64,000 nucleotides of DNA from Owenia fusiformis (Eukaryota > Annelida > Polychaeta > Sabellida > Oweniidae), in assembly GCA_903813345.2 (NCBI GenBank), contig CAIIXF020000001.1, forward strand, positions 30,247,915 through 30,311,914. Reading direction: 5' to 3'. Below the pieces are notes generated by a model that saw nothing but the letters and a program-made list of their open reading frames with translations, ran no database searches and was not told the DNA's origin. Shown here in pieces: positions 1-12,338 of this stretch. Each line of letters starts with the position of its first letter. Positions within the stretch are counted from its first letter, which is position 1. Both the position numbers and the translations under genes were made by a program.

Positions 1-947
1 ATATTAATATACAACATTAGATTTAGGTAACCAAATTGTCCTTCACTGTTCAAAATATGATATCTCAAACATGCATATGGATATCCATGTTTATTATTAT
101 GAGGGCAAAAATGTTAAAAATTAAGAGTCTGCCCCCTAGCCGTATTCTTCTCTCTTGTGGAGTTCATGTTTTCAGGCAGGTCTAAAGTGCTTTATTTGTA
201 CATTGGACAAAGATATACTGAATGAGATAGCACTTTCAAAATGTTGTTGTCTAGAGATCTGATAGTACCTTAAATAATTGATTGCCCAATATTAGAACAA
301 GCTCTGGTTAACAAATTTTGCAAGTATTTTCACTGAATGTTATTTGATGTAGATTGTCTTATTCAGTTTGTACTGAATGCCTCACTATGATCTCTTAAGA
401 GAATATACCACCAGTTTAACACACTCTGTAGGTCAAGATAAAAAATCCTATTTACACAGAGATATAACCAAAATACATCAATTAAGTAAGACATGTTTGT
501 GGTTGCTTAGTTATCATAAAACAACTTAACACTCATCAAGGAGGCATAGTATCAAAACAAGGTGGCTCTTCACAACCTCTTTGTAGTGTGCATTTGATTG
601 CAAAGTACATGAATAATCATTCTTACTTGAACTAATGAACTATTAGGAGTGTCAAAAAGTATATTACAAAATATAGTAATTCGAAATGGCCAACATCTTT
701 TCATGAAAGTCTCACTTTGTAGCTTTTATACAAAATTGCAAATATTCAATTTTAGACTGAAACACTCTTCGACATCAACATTTTTAATTCACTTTTTGTT
801 GAAGCAGCATTCCCTTCTGATATCTGCATCATAATTATTTACTAACTGCATGTTAAGTTCAATCGTGGCGCTACAAACAAATTCAATACATTTGCAATGT
901 AACATGTTTTACCTATTGAAGTATCTACTTAGTGAGTTGTGTTGTAG
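1..947. other. Intron of the LMBR1-like gene (5' part outside window)
   Basis: No coding exon could be supported here. The first recognisable exon begins at 948 after a TTGTAG acceptor and enters mid-codon, so at least one upstream exon (the N-terminal membrane segment in the family) lies to the left of the window. The short open frames in this stretch resemble no protein family I recognise. Confidence 0.6.
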
Positions 948-3900
948 GTTATGGATCTGCACCTACACACTTGCTGTATCTGCTGGTGCAGTTTTGCTGC
1001 TTCCTATATCTATAGTGAGCAACGAAGTCCTCATCTGGTACCCTAAGAGTTACTATGTCAAGTGGCTGAATAGTTCTCTCATACATGGTAAGTAAAATAA
1101 ACCACAATACAGGGTATGGTTCTGGAAATGTACGGTAAAAGTATGTAAAGGGCCCCCTAAAACCACTTCAAAATCCAATCTTTAAACTTTGTAAAATGTG
1201 TGTGTGTGCAGAGTACATTGTAATTCTGAAACTGTCCATGCAGATACATACACAATTATACATATGTATGTATGTTTTATTCCAGGTCTTTGGAACTATA
1301 TCTTCCTGCTGTCAAATCTAGCATTGTTCATCCTGATGCCATTTGCCTACTTTTTCACTGAATCAGAGGGATTTTCAGGCTCTAAGAAGGTATGATATGC
1401 TCAGTTTAAACTATACAAGCATGTTTTTGTTTTAAACGTGCAAAAATATAATTTATAATTACTGTTGACCTACCTACAAGAGAAAATGAAAATAAACAAT
1501 CTAAAATGTCAGTGCTGTCATATTTCAGGGTATAATGGCCAGAGTGTATGAATCACTGGTGTTACTGTGCTCTCATATTTCAGGGTATAATGGCCAGAGT
1601 GTATGAATCACTGGTGTAACTGTGCTCTCATATTTCAGGGTATAATGGCCAGAGTGTATGAATCACTCGTGTTACTGTGCTCTCATATTTCAGGGTATAA
1701 TGTCCAGAGTGTATGAATCACTGGTGTTACTGTACTCTCATATTTCAGGGTATAATGGCCAGAGTGTATGAATCACTGGTGTTACTGTGCTCTCATATTT
1801 CAGGGTATAATGGCCACAGTGTATGAATCACTGGTGTAACTGCGCTCTCATATTTCAGGGTATAATGGCCAGAGTGTATGAATCACTGGTGTTACTGTGC
1901 TCTCATATTTCAGGGTATAATGGCCAGAGTGTATGAATCACTGGTGTAACTGTGCTCTCATATTTCAGGGTATAATGGCCAGAGTGTATGAATCACTGGT
2001 GTTACTGTGCTCTCATATTTCAGGGTATAATGTCCAGAGTGTATGAATCACTGGTGTTACTGTACTCTCATATTTCAGGGTATAATGGCCAGAGTGTATG
2101 AATCACTGGTGTTACTGTGCTCTCATATTTCAGGGTATAATGGCCAGAGTGTATGAATCACTGGTGTAACTGCGCTCTCATATTTCAGGGTATAATGGCC
2201 AGAGTGTATGAATCACTGGTGTTACTGTGCTCTCATATTTCAGGGTATAATGGCCAGAGTGTATGAATCACTGGTGTTACTGTACTCTCATATTTCAGGG
2301 TATAATGGCCAGCGTGTATGAATCACTGGTGTTACTGTGGTCTCATATTTCAGGGTATAATGGCCAAAGTGTATGAATCACTGGTGTTACTGTGCTCTCA
2401 TATTTCAGGGTATAATGGCCAGAGTGTATGAATCACTGGTGTAACTGTACTCTGATATTTCAGGGTATAATGGCCAGAGTGTATGAATCACTGATGTTAC
2501 TGTACTCTCATATTTCAGGGTATAATAGCCAGAGTGTATGAATCACTGGTGTTACTGTACGCTCATATTTCAGGGTATAATGGCCAGAGTGTATGAATCA
2601 CTGGTGTTACTGTGCTCTCATATTTCAGGGTATAATGGCCAGAGTGTATGAATCACTGGTGTTACTGTACTCTAATATTTCAGGGTATAATGGCCAGAGT
2701 GTATGAATCACTGGTGTTACTGTGCTCTCATATTTCAGGGTATAATGGCCAGAGACTATGAATCACTGGTGTTACTGTGCTCTCATATTTCAGGGTATAA
2801 TGGCCAGAGTGTATGAATCACCGGTGTTACTGTGCTCTCATATTTTAGGGTATAATGGCCAGAGTGTATGAATCACTGGTGTTACTGTGCTCTCATATTT
2901 TAGGGTATAATGGCCAGAGTGTATGAATCACTGGTGTTACTGTGCCTCCTGGCTATCCTAGTGTTTGGTCTGGCATGGGTCGCCTTGGCTCTTATTGACA
3001 AAGATACATCTAGCAGGAAGGCTCTGTGGCGTAAGTCTACTAAGAATGGCTATTAACAAGAAGTGTTTCAATAAATTGTTTAATGTCAAATTTATTTGTT
3101 AATGTGTGTTAAAAGGGAAGGGGTTGACTTCAAAATGTATACAAATTGATGATCATTTAATAGACCCCCAAAAAGAATTGTAGGAAAGTCACCAAATAAT
3201 TTGAAAAATGTCTAATCACCCAGTATAGGTAATCAATCAACCAAGCCCTACTATGTTCCTTTATGTTTCAGATGTTTGGAGTTTCTATCTGCCCCTGCTG
3301 TACTCATTTATCTCCCTGTTGGGGGTCCTCATGCTGCTGATCTGTACCCCAGTGGGATTTGCTCGACTCTTCACTGTCATGGGTCAACTTGTTGTCAAGC
3401 CACAGTTTTTACAAGACATCGAAGAGGAGATTAACACAGCGAGATTTGAAGAAGAGACTTTACATAGAAAATTGCAGTATAAAGGTACTTGAAATAGTAT
3501 GATAAGTAGGGGCTCTCAGAGTATACAGTATACCTGTATAGCTCGGCGGTAGCACAGGTACCTCTTACGCAATAGGTCCCGGATTTGATCCCTGTTAATT
3601 TGCTTGTTTGCGTAAAGTATTTCAGGGTATTTGACTGAGTGAGCAATAACTTGTACAAAAGGCTGTGGTGTGTACTTGTATGTCTATGTATATGTGCGCA
3701 TAAAAGAACACAGGGCTCCTTCTTCCAGGCTAATTATTACGCTAATTAAGACCGTATATATACAGGATATACCCAAGAGGTATTGCTCACCTCCATTGGT
3801 GGTAAACAAAATACAATAAAAGTGTACTTTGGAACACCATATATAGTTGTTTCTTTATTCTTTATTAATAGTTCTCAAAGATGAAGTCAAGAATTATTAT

Positions 3901-6900
3901 CCCAACGAACGAAGTTCGGTAGGGATATAGTGAAGCCCTCCGTCCGTCAGTCAGTCCGTCAGTCCGTCCGTCTGTCCGTCCGTCCGTCCGTCTGTCCGTC
4001 CGGAAGATAACTCGAATACTAGTAGACGGATTTTCTTTATATTTAGTGGAAAGATGCATATTGGTGAATAGTTTTACGCAAAAAAAAAAATTGTCAAGAT
4101 GGCCGCCGCTTTAAAAATGACGGGACTTTTTCGCATAAATCATAAATTGTTCATTCTAAACCAAAGTAATTAATATTATTGTTTGAAATTTTGGTGGTTT
4201 ATTCACAACATTTATCTATTTCACATATATTCCGTGTTTTTCATCCTGACCCCCAGGGGCCGTGTATGGGGGGTCAGGAAAACAGAAATTTTCGCTAATT
4301 TTTAGATCTTTCTGAAGTATAGCTTTATTATACTCAAATGAAAGGCAATTAAGAGTAGATTGCAAATATTGTATCTTTTTTCTGATTCGAGCCTCGTAAA
4401 ATTCAAAATGGCCGTCTAATGTACGATTTCGCAATTCTAAAATCTAATTTTTTTTCAATTTTAACCAAAGTAATGAGTATAATTGATTGGAATTCGGTAA
4501 TTGATATTTTGTTCGTTGGGATTTGCTACTCCGCAGAGTTGCCGTTATCTAGTTTTTCAATCAATTAATGAAGTAACAATGATATTTATTTGAAATGTTA
4601 TAATATGTTTGATTTCTATGTAATTTTAGTGAGGCACACAATAGCCAATGGAACAAACAGTGTCCAAGAGATTGAAGAGAAATTAACAGAAGTCCAAGAA
4701 GACAGAAGAAAACTTGGTAAATAATCAAATTTAGTATAATGTAATGTTATAAATAATTAGAGGTTATGTCACTATCGTGGCATATATGCCCGAGGTCTCA
4801 GTGATATATGGCCCGACCTTGGGAGGGACATTGATCTCTGAGAACCGAGGGCATATGTGCCACGATAGTGACATAAACGATTTATAACATACCTATGATG
4901 ATGTAGACTGGTCAGAGAGTACCGTTTTCTTATAGAATTGACAAACAAATGGTTGAAATGAGTTTAGAAAAATTGCTCGTGCAGTTTTATCTTCGATTGA
5001 TTGGTTATGACGTCAGCGCCTTGATCAATCAGAAAGTTAGCGGGCGCGGGCTTTTCAAAACTTATATTGGCCCGCTGTCTTGTGTACACTTTGCACTATA
5101 CATCATCATAGGTATGTTATAATAGATATTATAAATAATGCCATTTTTAATCCATCCAAAAGTTCCTACTAAAATTTGAAGACACTGTATAATTGAATGT
5201 ATGTTTTTGAGAAAGGTTTATTAAAATCTGCCTAATGAAAAATCTAGCATTCCAATCATTTTTTGTGGCGGAAATTATTCTTTATTAGTAAGAACTGCTG
5301 ATGGAATTGTAATTAATTAATGGTTTGTTGTAAAGTGTGTAAATAAAAGTACTCCATTTGAAGTTTTTTATTGCGAATATTGACAATAATTTTAGAAAAA
5401 CGGAAAAAGGTGTCAGCCCTTAGGCGCAACTTGGGTTACCCACTGATGATGATCTTACTTTTAGCTTTAACAGTAAGTATGTGATTATGTTGCAATCTAA
5501 ACAATACAGTGAAGATTCACATTTTAACAAGAAACTCTCTCTTGAACATTGATTTCTGTAACTAAATACTCTACAGTCGACATTGTCTTTGTAACTGGAC
5601 CCTCTAAATAACATTTGCTTTGCAACCATATCTTCCAGAGTGAACATTATTTATCTGTCTATCTTTATATATTACTTATGATATATTTTGGCTCATATTT
5701 TGGTATTGGAAAAGAATATCTCAACTTGTTTGTACATGTGGAAGATAATTTTGATGTTACTTTTACAAGGTTATCTCAAATTCTTGTCTAGAAAAATGGT
5801 TTTGCAAGTATCTTATTATACTTTGATTTAGTGTTTGTTTTTATTGCAGGCTGTATCTGTGTTAATAGTGGTTCAGAATTCCATAGAACTGTTATTAGGA
5901 GGAAAGGAGTTACCTGTAGGCAAAAAGGTATACTTAACAATATTATATAAATATTTAATTCTATTGAGGTGAATACCTGTTCATCTTTCACAAGTGATAT
6001 TCCATGAAGCCCGAAGGGCTATTGGGATATCATCTTGTGAAAGTGTCACAGATATTCACTGAAAATAGAATTAAATATTTGTTTTATTATTCACTCAGTT
6101 ATATTTCTCACTCATATAAATGGAATAACAAACTATTGATGTCTAATAAATCATAACAATGTACCCTGGGGCTATATAAAATTCAAGTTAAACGGGACTA
6201 AGTCTTGACTGTTGAATATCATTTCATATTCAATGGAATTCACGTAACTTCCATTGAATATCACTTGTTATTTTTTAGTCATGTGTAGGACATGGACAAT
6301 CAGAGAGTGAGTAATATGACAGTGAAATAATAAACATATATATTTCATCATCAGAAGCTTAAATATGTAGCTACTATTACATGTAATTTTTAGGCAGTAA
6401 TTAATAAAATTCAGAGAAATTGCATTTTTATACAGAATATGATTTTCCATTTCCAGCGATAGAAAAACTGAATTTTATAAACTGTAGCATGCACAAATAT
6501 TATGTTTGAACTATATTTGCAGGACACAGTATTAGGCAAGTCCTCTTTGGTGGCACTCGGTCCAATTGGAGCAGCATTTGAAATTGTACTGATTCTGTAT
6601 CCTTTACTAATCAATTTTACTACACATGATGTTAAAATAAAATGGGAATGCCTATATGATATTCCTAAAGATGAAAAAGAAAACAAGAAAAACAAAAACA
6701 AAAATTATAATCATTAATTATGTTATTAGTGTCATTGAAAAAAATCAGAAATAAAAAAAAGAAAAAGATTAACAGATTATTAATTCATTAGAATACACAT
6801 AGCTCAGTTATATATTCTTAACTCTGCCCAGCTACTTTATGTTAGCCTCTGTTGTTGGCTTCTATAGTTTACCAGTATTTTCCCGTCTACGCCCTTTATT

Positions 6901-7809
6901 GCATGATACAACAATTACGAAAATCATAGGCAACTGCGTAGTCTTACTTGTACTAAGTTCAGCTCTCCCAGTATTATCACGAGCATTGGGTAAGAAAATA
7001 TGTTCACCTACTTTTCAATGAGATAACTTGGGGTTAATGATACTTATTCAAATTGCAGTGCAAGAAATCAATGAAATAGTCCCAAAATTTGGGAAATTGA
7101 TACATGTGCATCAGTGATTCATTTATGATGAATAAGATATTTCATGGAAAAAATTGCCAGATCACTACAAATGTAAAGAGATGGAGCAATACTCATAAAG
7201 CAAGTGAATATGATACTCTAGAAGCTAAAGTTAAAGTAGACCTAAAAAGTCCAGATTTTCAACATTTGACTATCAGCTTTCTTATTGGTACCATACACTA
7301 TGAGGGATACTTTTAATAACATCACTCACAGAGTACAATAGAGGGATACATTAAAAAGTAACAATAGTTCTCATGTATTAGGTGTGCCAAAAAAGGTAAA
7401 AGTTACGTTCATGTTAATATATTTTGTCTCATTCATTGTATAACCAAAAAATTATATTCTTTCAGGAATCACAAATTTTGATCTTTTGGGAGACTTTGGA
7501 AAAATTGACTGGTTAGGAAACATGGAAATAATATTGACATACAACCTGATATTTGGAGTGGCGACATCTTTATGTCTGGTTAAAAAATTCACATTATCCA
7601 TTCGACAAGAAATCTATAGAAGATTAGGAATGGCATTCCGTAGAGAACAAAAACGTACAACGTCACTGAATATAAATGGTAGCGCTGTAAAGGACCAATC
7701 ACATCCAAGCAACGGCTTCACATCCCCAAATAATGGGACAAATGGCACAATACAACTGAGTTCAACGATCACAATGAATGGAAACACAACTCACGACAAA
7801 AATGAATAG
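948..7809 (+). CDS. LMBR1L: LMBR1/LMBR1L-like multipass membrane protein, 3' ten exons
   Basis: Exons: 948-1087, 1286-1389, 2904-3030, 3272-3484, 4630-4716, 5396-5472, 5850-5927, 6523-6596, 6832-6989 and 7466-7809 (stop TAG). All junctions are GT-AG and the phases join into 466 codons plus stop. Diagnostic blocks, in order, are LLLPISIVSNEVL, MPFAYFFTESEGFSGS, VWSFYLPLLYSF, RRNLGYPLMMILLLAL, SVVGFYSLPVF, IIGNCVVLLVLSSALPV and NFDLLGDFGKIDWLGN. These match the vertebrate limb-region-1/lipocalin-receptor family, which spans membranes about nine times; LMBR1L is described as a lipocalin-1 receptor and a Wnt/ERAD regulator. The middle holds a charged, coiled-coil-like cytoplasmic loop (exons 3272-3484 to 5396-5472). 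The C-terminal tail is hydrophilic and rich in Asn, Thr and Ser. The N-terminus is outside the window. Invertebrates usually have one gene for the LMBR1/LMBR1L pair, so the vertebrate symbol is approximate. Confidence 0.92.
1521..2945 (+). repeat. 55-bp tandem array (26 copies) containing an exon's 3' splice site
   Basis: Units start at TATTTCAGGG or a close variant every 55 bp exactly: 1521, 1576, 1631 and so on to 2896 (25 intervals). Each unit holds a complete acceptor (ATATTTCAG) followed by about 41 bases matching the start of the LMBR1 exon at 2904. The last unit is that exon. Variant bases (TGTCC at units 4 and 10, GTAAC at units 2, 6, 8 and 12, TGCGC at units 6 and 12) show that a six-unit, 330-bp block was itself duplicated. 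Confidence 0.97.
3537..3592 (+). repeat. tRNA-like SINE head in LMBR1 intron
   Basis: TAGCTCGGCGGTAG resembles a pol III A box. GGATTTGATCCC, starting about 42 bases after the A-box start, resembles a B box with two mismatches. The spacing is that of a tRNA. I see no foldable acceptor stem, so a tRNA-derived SINE fragment is likelier than a tRNA gene. The 3' boundary was not determined. Confidence 0.45.
3900..4552 (+). mobile_element. Non-autonomous Helitron2/Helentron-like element (HINE), 653 bp
   Basis: It starts TCCCAACGAACGAAG and ends CTAG, lying between a 5' A and a 3' T as for Helitron insertions. The 5' terminal TCCCAACGAAC has its inverted partner GTTCGTTGGGA about 32 bp inside the 3' end, the asymmetric inverted-repeat layout of Helentrons. 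A stem-loop follows at 4525-4542 (ACTC/GAGT stem, CGCA loop, flanked by GC pairs). Just inside the 5' end is a (GTCC)n-type microsatellite at about 3943-4001, as in DINE-1-type elements. No Rep or helicase coding is present. It sits in an LMBR1 intron. Confidence 0.75.
4763..5122. repeat. Composite inverted-repeat (MITE-like) insertion
   Basis: GTTATGTCACTATCGTGGCA at 4763 pairs with its complement ending about 4877, a long hairpin. A second pair, at 4882-4905 and 5099-5122 (core CATACCTATGATGATGTA), encloses the next 200 bp. No target duplication was identified. It lies in an LMBR1 intron. Confidence 0.55.
6008..6275. repeat. Two imperfect hairpins in LMBR1 intron
   Basis: Around 5990-6045, TCACAAGTGATATTCC pairs imperfectly with GGGATATCATCTTGTGA. 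Around 6215-6272, TATTCAATGGAA pairs with TTCCATTGAATA. They look like remnants of foldback elements; boundaries were not determined. Confidence 0.4.
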
Positions 7810-8119
7810 TTGGATATAATAAAGGAGGTGCTTGGATAACAAAATATGCTTAAAATCTCAAAAAACTGAAGTTAGAACAGGGGAACATTTCGGAGACAGT
7901 ATTATATGTTTTGTGTGTGTTTATCCATAAATGACTAACTTAACCAGGTCATTTGTATAAAACTATGTAGCGAAACATTTCGAATGGTGAAAGAGCTAGA
8001 GAACTTGGGCCAGTGCTTTAATATTAATGAAGTGCCAATTTGATATTAGTAGGTCACCTATAAGGTCAGTATGTGAATGTGCTAGATATTATGTAATGAC
8101 ATCCACTTGAATAGCTTAA

Positions 8120-8125
8120 AATAAA
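8120..8125 (+). terminator. Candidate polyadenylation signal of the LMBR1-like gene
   Basis: AATAAA lies about 310 bp past the stop codon. It is the first exact hexamer I found downstream of the final exon. Motif-only evidence. Confidence 0.35.
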
Positions 8126-8876
8126 TTGAAAGAATTCCTCTTGGCATTCAGGCAGAGGTAAAGCATAATAAATATATCAACAATATTATGTCAGTCATTG
8201 GTTTCAAATATATTTCAAATATAAAATATATATGAAGTATAAACAATTCTGAAATAGATTTGCTTAAAAGCATCATTATAAGATCATAATGAGATCCCCA
8301 GTATGCCTAACTAGTAATTGTGAAAGTAAAAATGTCTGAAATGTTGTTAAACACTTCTGATTTGAGGGGACTGTACTTGGTAGTGTTTGATTGCTACTAC
8401 ATGTATTTCATTTATGCATTCTACTGCAGCCTTAACCATTGTAGTATTACAAGAATGGCCTCTGTTTGGTGATTGACATGTATACAATGAAACTATATTC
8501 AGTCATAATGTTATATAGTCAATATAGAATCTGTGGAACTGGTTAAAATGATCTAACAATGCAATTTCTCTATATATAAATCTTCATATGGTGCTATCCT
8601 GTGGGGTGTGAATATGTTCTTTTTTCTCATGTTATATTGTGATATGACTGAAATCTGTGTAAAATACAATTCCTCTCTGGCTACATTAGGAGCAGAAAGT
8701 GCAGCATTTTGATCAATATAAACACAACATATGTGTAGTTCATTTTGTTTAGATCTCATTCACAAGAATATTCAGAGCTACATTCTATTTCCATTTTCTT
8801 TCTTCATGACGGTTAAGAAATAAAGAGAAGTCTTGAGTAATGAAGTATGAAACCATGGTTTGACGTTTTATGCTAA

Positions 8877-9031
8877 AGGCCCATAGCCAGGATTTGTCAA
8901 AGGGGTTCACTTTCTGAAAAATTCCAGGGGGGTTCACTTTTGAAAATAACTTTAAAAGTGCTCAGAATGGTGAAAAACTGCATGATATTGAAAGAATTTT
9001 TGGCCATCGAACCCCCCCTGGCTACGGGCCT
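8877..9031. mobile_element. MITE with GTAGCCAGG-type inverted ends, copy 1
   Basis: Ends are AGGCCCATAGCCAGG and CCTGGCTACGGGCCT. The inside shares the phrase around GAAAGAATTTTTGGCC with the copies at 23686-23873 and 47158-47385. Short G or C runs lie next to both ends. Non-coding. Confidence 0.7.
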
Positions 9032-12000
9032 GTAATGGTTACATGTCTGACCATGATCATTGTACTTTGTTCTTCTACAGGGTGTCTCATAATGACCACC
9101 CCCCTTCAATCTGAGGATTGGCTGCTAATATGGGTCAGTCATTATCCATCACCTTGTATAAATGATTTACACTTGAAGGCACAGCTGTATATTCATCCAT
9201 TTTTACTAGAAATCCAGATGTTGAAATCATAATTGATAAGTGAAAACTTAACTTGTCTATAAATTCATGTAATACTAAAATGTCTGCATTCTGTTATGAA
9301 AAAATTATAATTGTCATGCTGTATGCCGAAGGGGCTAATAATCTTGGAAATACAATACATATCATGTTATTTCAGATTGACATTTTTCTGTTCCAAGTTC
9401 AAGTGTATGAGATTTTTGTTTAGTGTAATAAACTTTGTTGTTCAAATTAACTGTGAAATGCATGTAGAAAAATATATGCAAAATTGCATTATGTACAGTA
9501 TCTGTTAAAAAAGCATATACTTGTTCATATTTGTGTAGTCTTTGTAATAATGTATAGAATATTTGTAAAAATGTTTTTGCTTAATAGCAATGTTAAATAC
9601 ATCTGATGTTTAATACTGAGATTTTTTTATAAAAAAAAAGTTTAAAACAATTTCAGAATGCTTTGTTTTGTACTTTATGTCAGTGGCTGCAATTTTAATA
9701 CCTACAAGTGAATTTATGAATTTTGGATAGGATATTCTATGATTTTGAGTGATATCATTTTTATTCATGAGTATCTGGATGAGTGAGTGTAGCAAAAGAT
9801 TGCAGATATTGATATCAATGTGTGGATTAAAAGAATATCACAAAAATTCATAGGACGTTCTATTTATCACATAGTTCACCTACGAAACTAAACTACAAGT
9901 ATTTCAATTTAACATTCATTTATCACATGACGTCATGAAATCACCACTTAACAATACACATCACACTGGTGGGATTTTTCAAATCTATGGAAGAAATGAT
10001 ATCCTTGGAATATTCTCCTGATTCCACAGATATCGCTTTTCCCATGGATTTGCAAAATATCATAAATATATTTACATGTCATCATACAGATTTGACCTTA
10101 ACTATGGGATAAACAGTAATATGTTTGAGGAATGTGCATCATCCTATGAACTCAAGGCTATATTTTTCAGAATAAACATTAACAAAATAAAAGTATAAGC
10201 ATTACATGCCTCTCACATTCTACTATATTGAAACAAATCAAATTCTAAACCAACAAACTCTACATGATATTCATTTTGAATTTCTTGCCAATAATAATGG
10301 TGCACATTTTCACCTAGGGACTCTAGACAAACTATCCCATATATCAGCTTCAGTAATCACCGAAATGACTCCTCAATTTTCCAAAGAACTTCCCTTAAAT
10401 CAGCTTCAGATTTATTTGCAATGGATGCGACAGATGAACAGAGCAAAAAATATAAAACTTGAAAAATATTTGCATTTCACCTGGAGAGTTGGAAACCATT
10501 TGGTCAAACAGAATAGAAAATAGGTGGTGTGTCGCATGATTGCTCTTTTTTGCCATGTAAATTGAAGGACAACTGCAATACCCAGAATGTAGTCAAAAAT
10601 TCAGTGATGATGCTGTTCTTCTATATCTATGATTAGGTTAGTTAGTTAATTATCAGTAATGATCACATTGGATTAATTGTGAGATTCCATGTAAATGTGT
10701 AGTATTTGAACTACACCTGACCTGGATTCTTGACTGGTTACATAAACTAACGAATTCTACTATAAGTCCTACTACAGTCCTTGTAGAAATGACAAACAGT
10801 AAATAATTTTTTTTGATTCATGAATTTATTTTCATTTTTCACATACTCGATCATATTCATAATTTAATATTTACATACATTTTACAATAAAATACTTCAG
10901 TTATACAAGTCAAAATGAACATTGCATTTGATTTCCATATCCATGTTCAGCTAGGCAACACTTAAAGGATATTGTCAGATGTTTTAAATGTGAAGGATTT
11001 CTGAAAAAAACCAGCTTGAATTCAGATAATTAATTTAATAATCAGATTAATATAATATCGAAACAATACCCTTTACCTATTTAAAATCCATTTCATTTTC
11101 ACCTGTACAAATAACAATTACATTCACATTTATGTACACAATTCAATTTACGACATAATTTATTATTAATATAATACTGCAATAGTTTATGGACCATATT
11201 ATTCCATCTTTACACATTATGCTTTTCCATACATACACATAGACGTTTTACACAATATTACTCCTGTTTGAATTTGTTTGTTTAAAAAGTTCAGCGTTTA
11301 TTCAGTACTCAAGCTAAGGATTTAAACCAGCTGGTCAAAATTATGTATCAGCTATGTATCAGCTGGTTTAAAACAGTTTTTCCTATACAATTTATACATA
11401 CCTTGTATATTTCATAAAATGAAAATATCAGCTAGTCGATACAAAAAGTAAACAAGCTGATAATGACCATCAGACCAGTCCTTAGCTGAAGCCCTGGTTG
11501 TCTTCAAATACATTGTAATTTCGATTCCTATTCATATCACTAAAATTTGTTTCACTTCCTTACCCAAGAAGGCATGTTAGGCATGCAGTCAAAAATTAGG
11601 CTTAGAATGGCAGATAAGCCAATCATTCTTCAGGGCGTTCATCAAGAAGTCATTTCCACTGCTGATTCTTTATTTACTCAAACTCATTATGCCCCTTTTA
11701 GATTCACTCATTTGAATATTACCTCCAAATGATGAAACACAGTCTTTGATTGGCTAAAGGTTTAAAATACTTAAAGAAAAATAAAAGTGCTGTCCTACAC
11801 AAATACTCTGATGAGAGTTCAAGAATGTGGCACAAGGGCTATAAGTACATATTTTGTATAGTAGGAATGGTAGGATCAAAGTTCACTTCTTTAAATGTAT
11901 GGAAACATGAGGCAAACTCCTTCCTGATACAAGCATTAATTGTGTTATCATTGACTTGTGTTCCCATTGAGCCTTGTGGAATGTCCGTTGGTATCTTATG

Positions 12001-12124
12001 GTCTGAAACACATATGATTGTACTCTTAGATATTTTGCAGAGCCGAAGACATTACATGCATTCTACAATTTAACAGAAATAAGCTCTAAAGATAACTGAT
12101 TAAACAAGGCATTATCACACAAAA

Positions 12125-12240
12125 GGGCACCACCTGCCATTTGGTACAGATACCAAATGCTGACTGCTAAACACCAGCCACCAAACGATGTGCATTGCCA
12201 CAAAAAGTTGGAGACTGTAAACTGAAACTTTTGGTTAGTC
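12125..12240. repeat. CACCACCTGCCATTTG repeat, copy in ACBD5 3' flank
   Basis: This shares CACCACCTGCCATTTG, a Cys-like AACACCAGC...ACCAAA middle and an AAAAAGTTGGAGAC end with 13665-13790, at moderate divergence. It contains a small hairpin (CATTTGGTA/TACCAAATG). Confidence 0.55.
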
Positions 12241-12338
12241 CCAATGGTATTCAGATTTCAGGTTTTACTGCATATATAAGCTACATACATATTGTATATA
12301 CTACATAGTGAATTTAAAAGTATTGAAAATACCCCTCC

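Larger units (their letters stand above)
7810..12338. other. Spacer between convergent LMBR1-like and ACBD5 genes
   Basis: This contains both presumed 3' UTRs and no supported coding exon. Repeats inside are the 8877-9031 MITE and the 12125-12240 repeat. The open frames here (for example 10206-10523, 105 codons) show no recognisable domain and lie in AT-rich, low-complexity sequence. Confidence 0.6.

Noticed and set aside
1521-2903. CRISPR-like array of regular repeats
   Set aside because: The units are contiguous 55-bp copies without unique spacers, and they match the adjacent exon. This is a tandem duplication in a eukaryotic intron.
10206-10523. 105-codon plus-strand frame between LMBR1 and ACBD5
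   Set aside because: No recognisable domain, AT-rich, and located where the two convergent 3' UTRs are expected.
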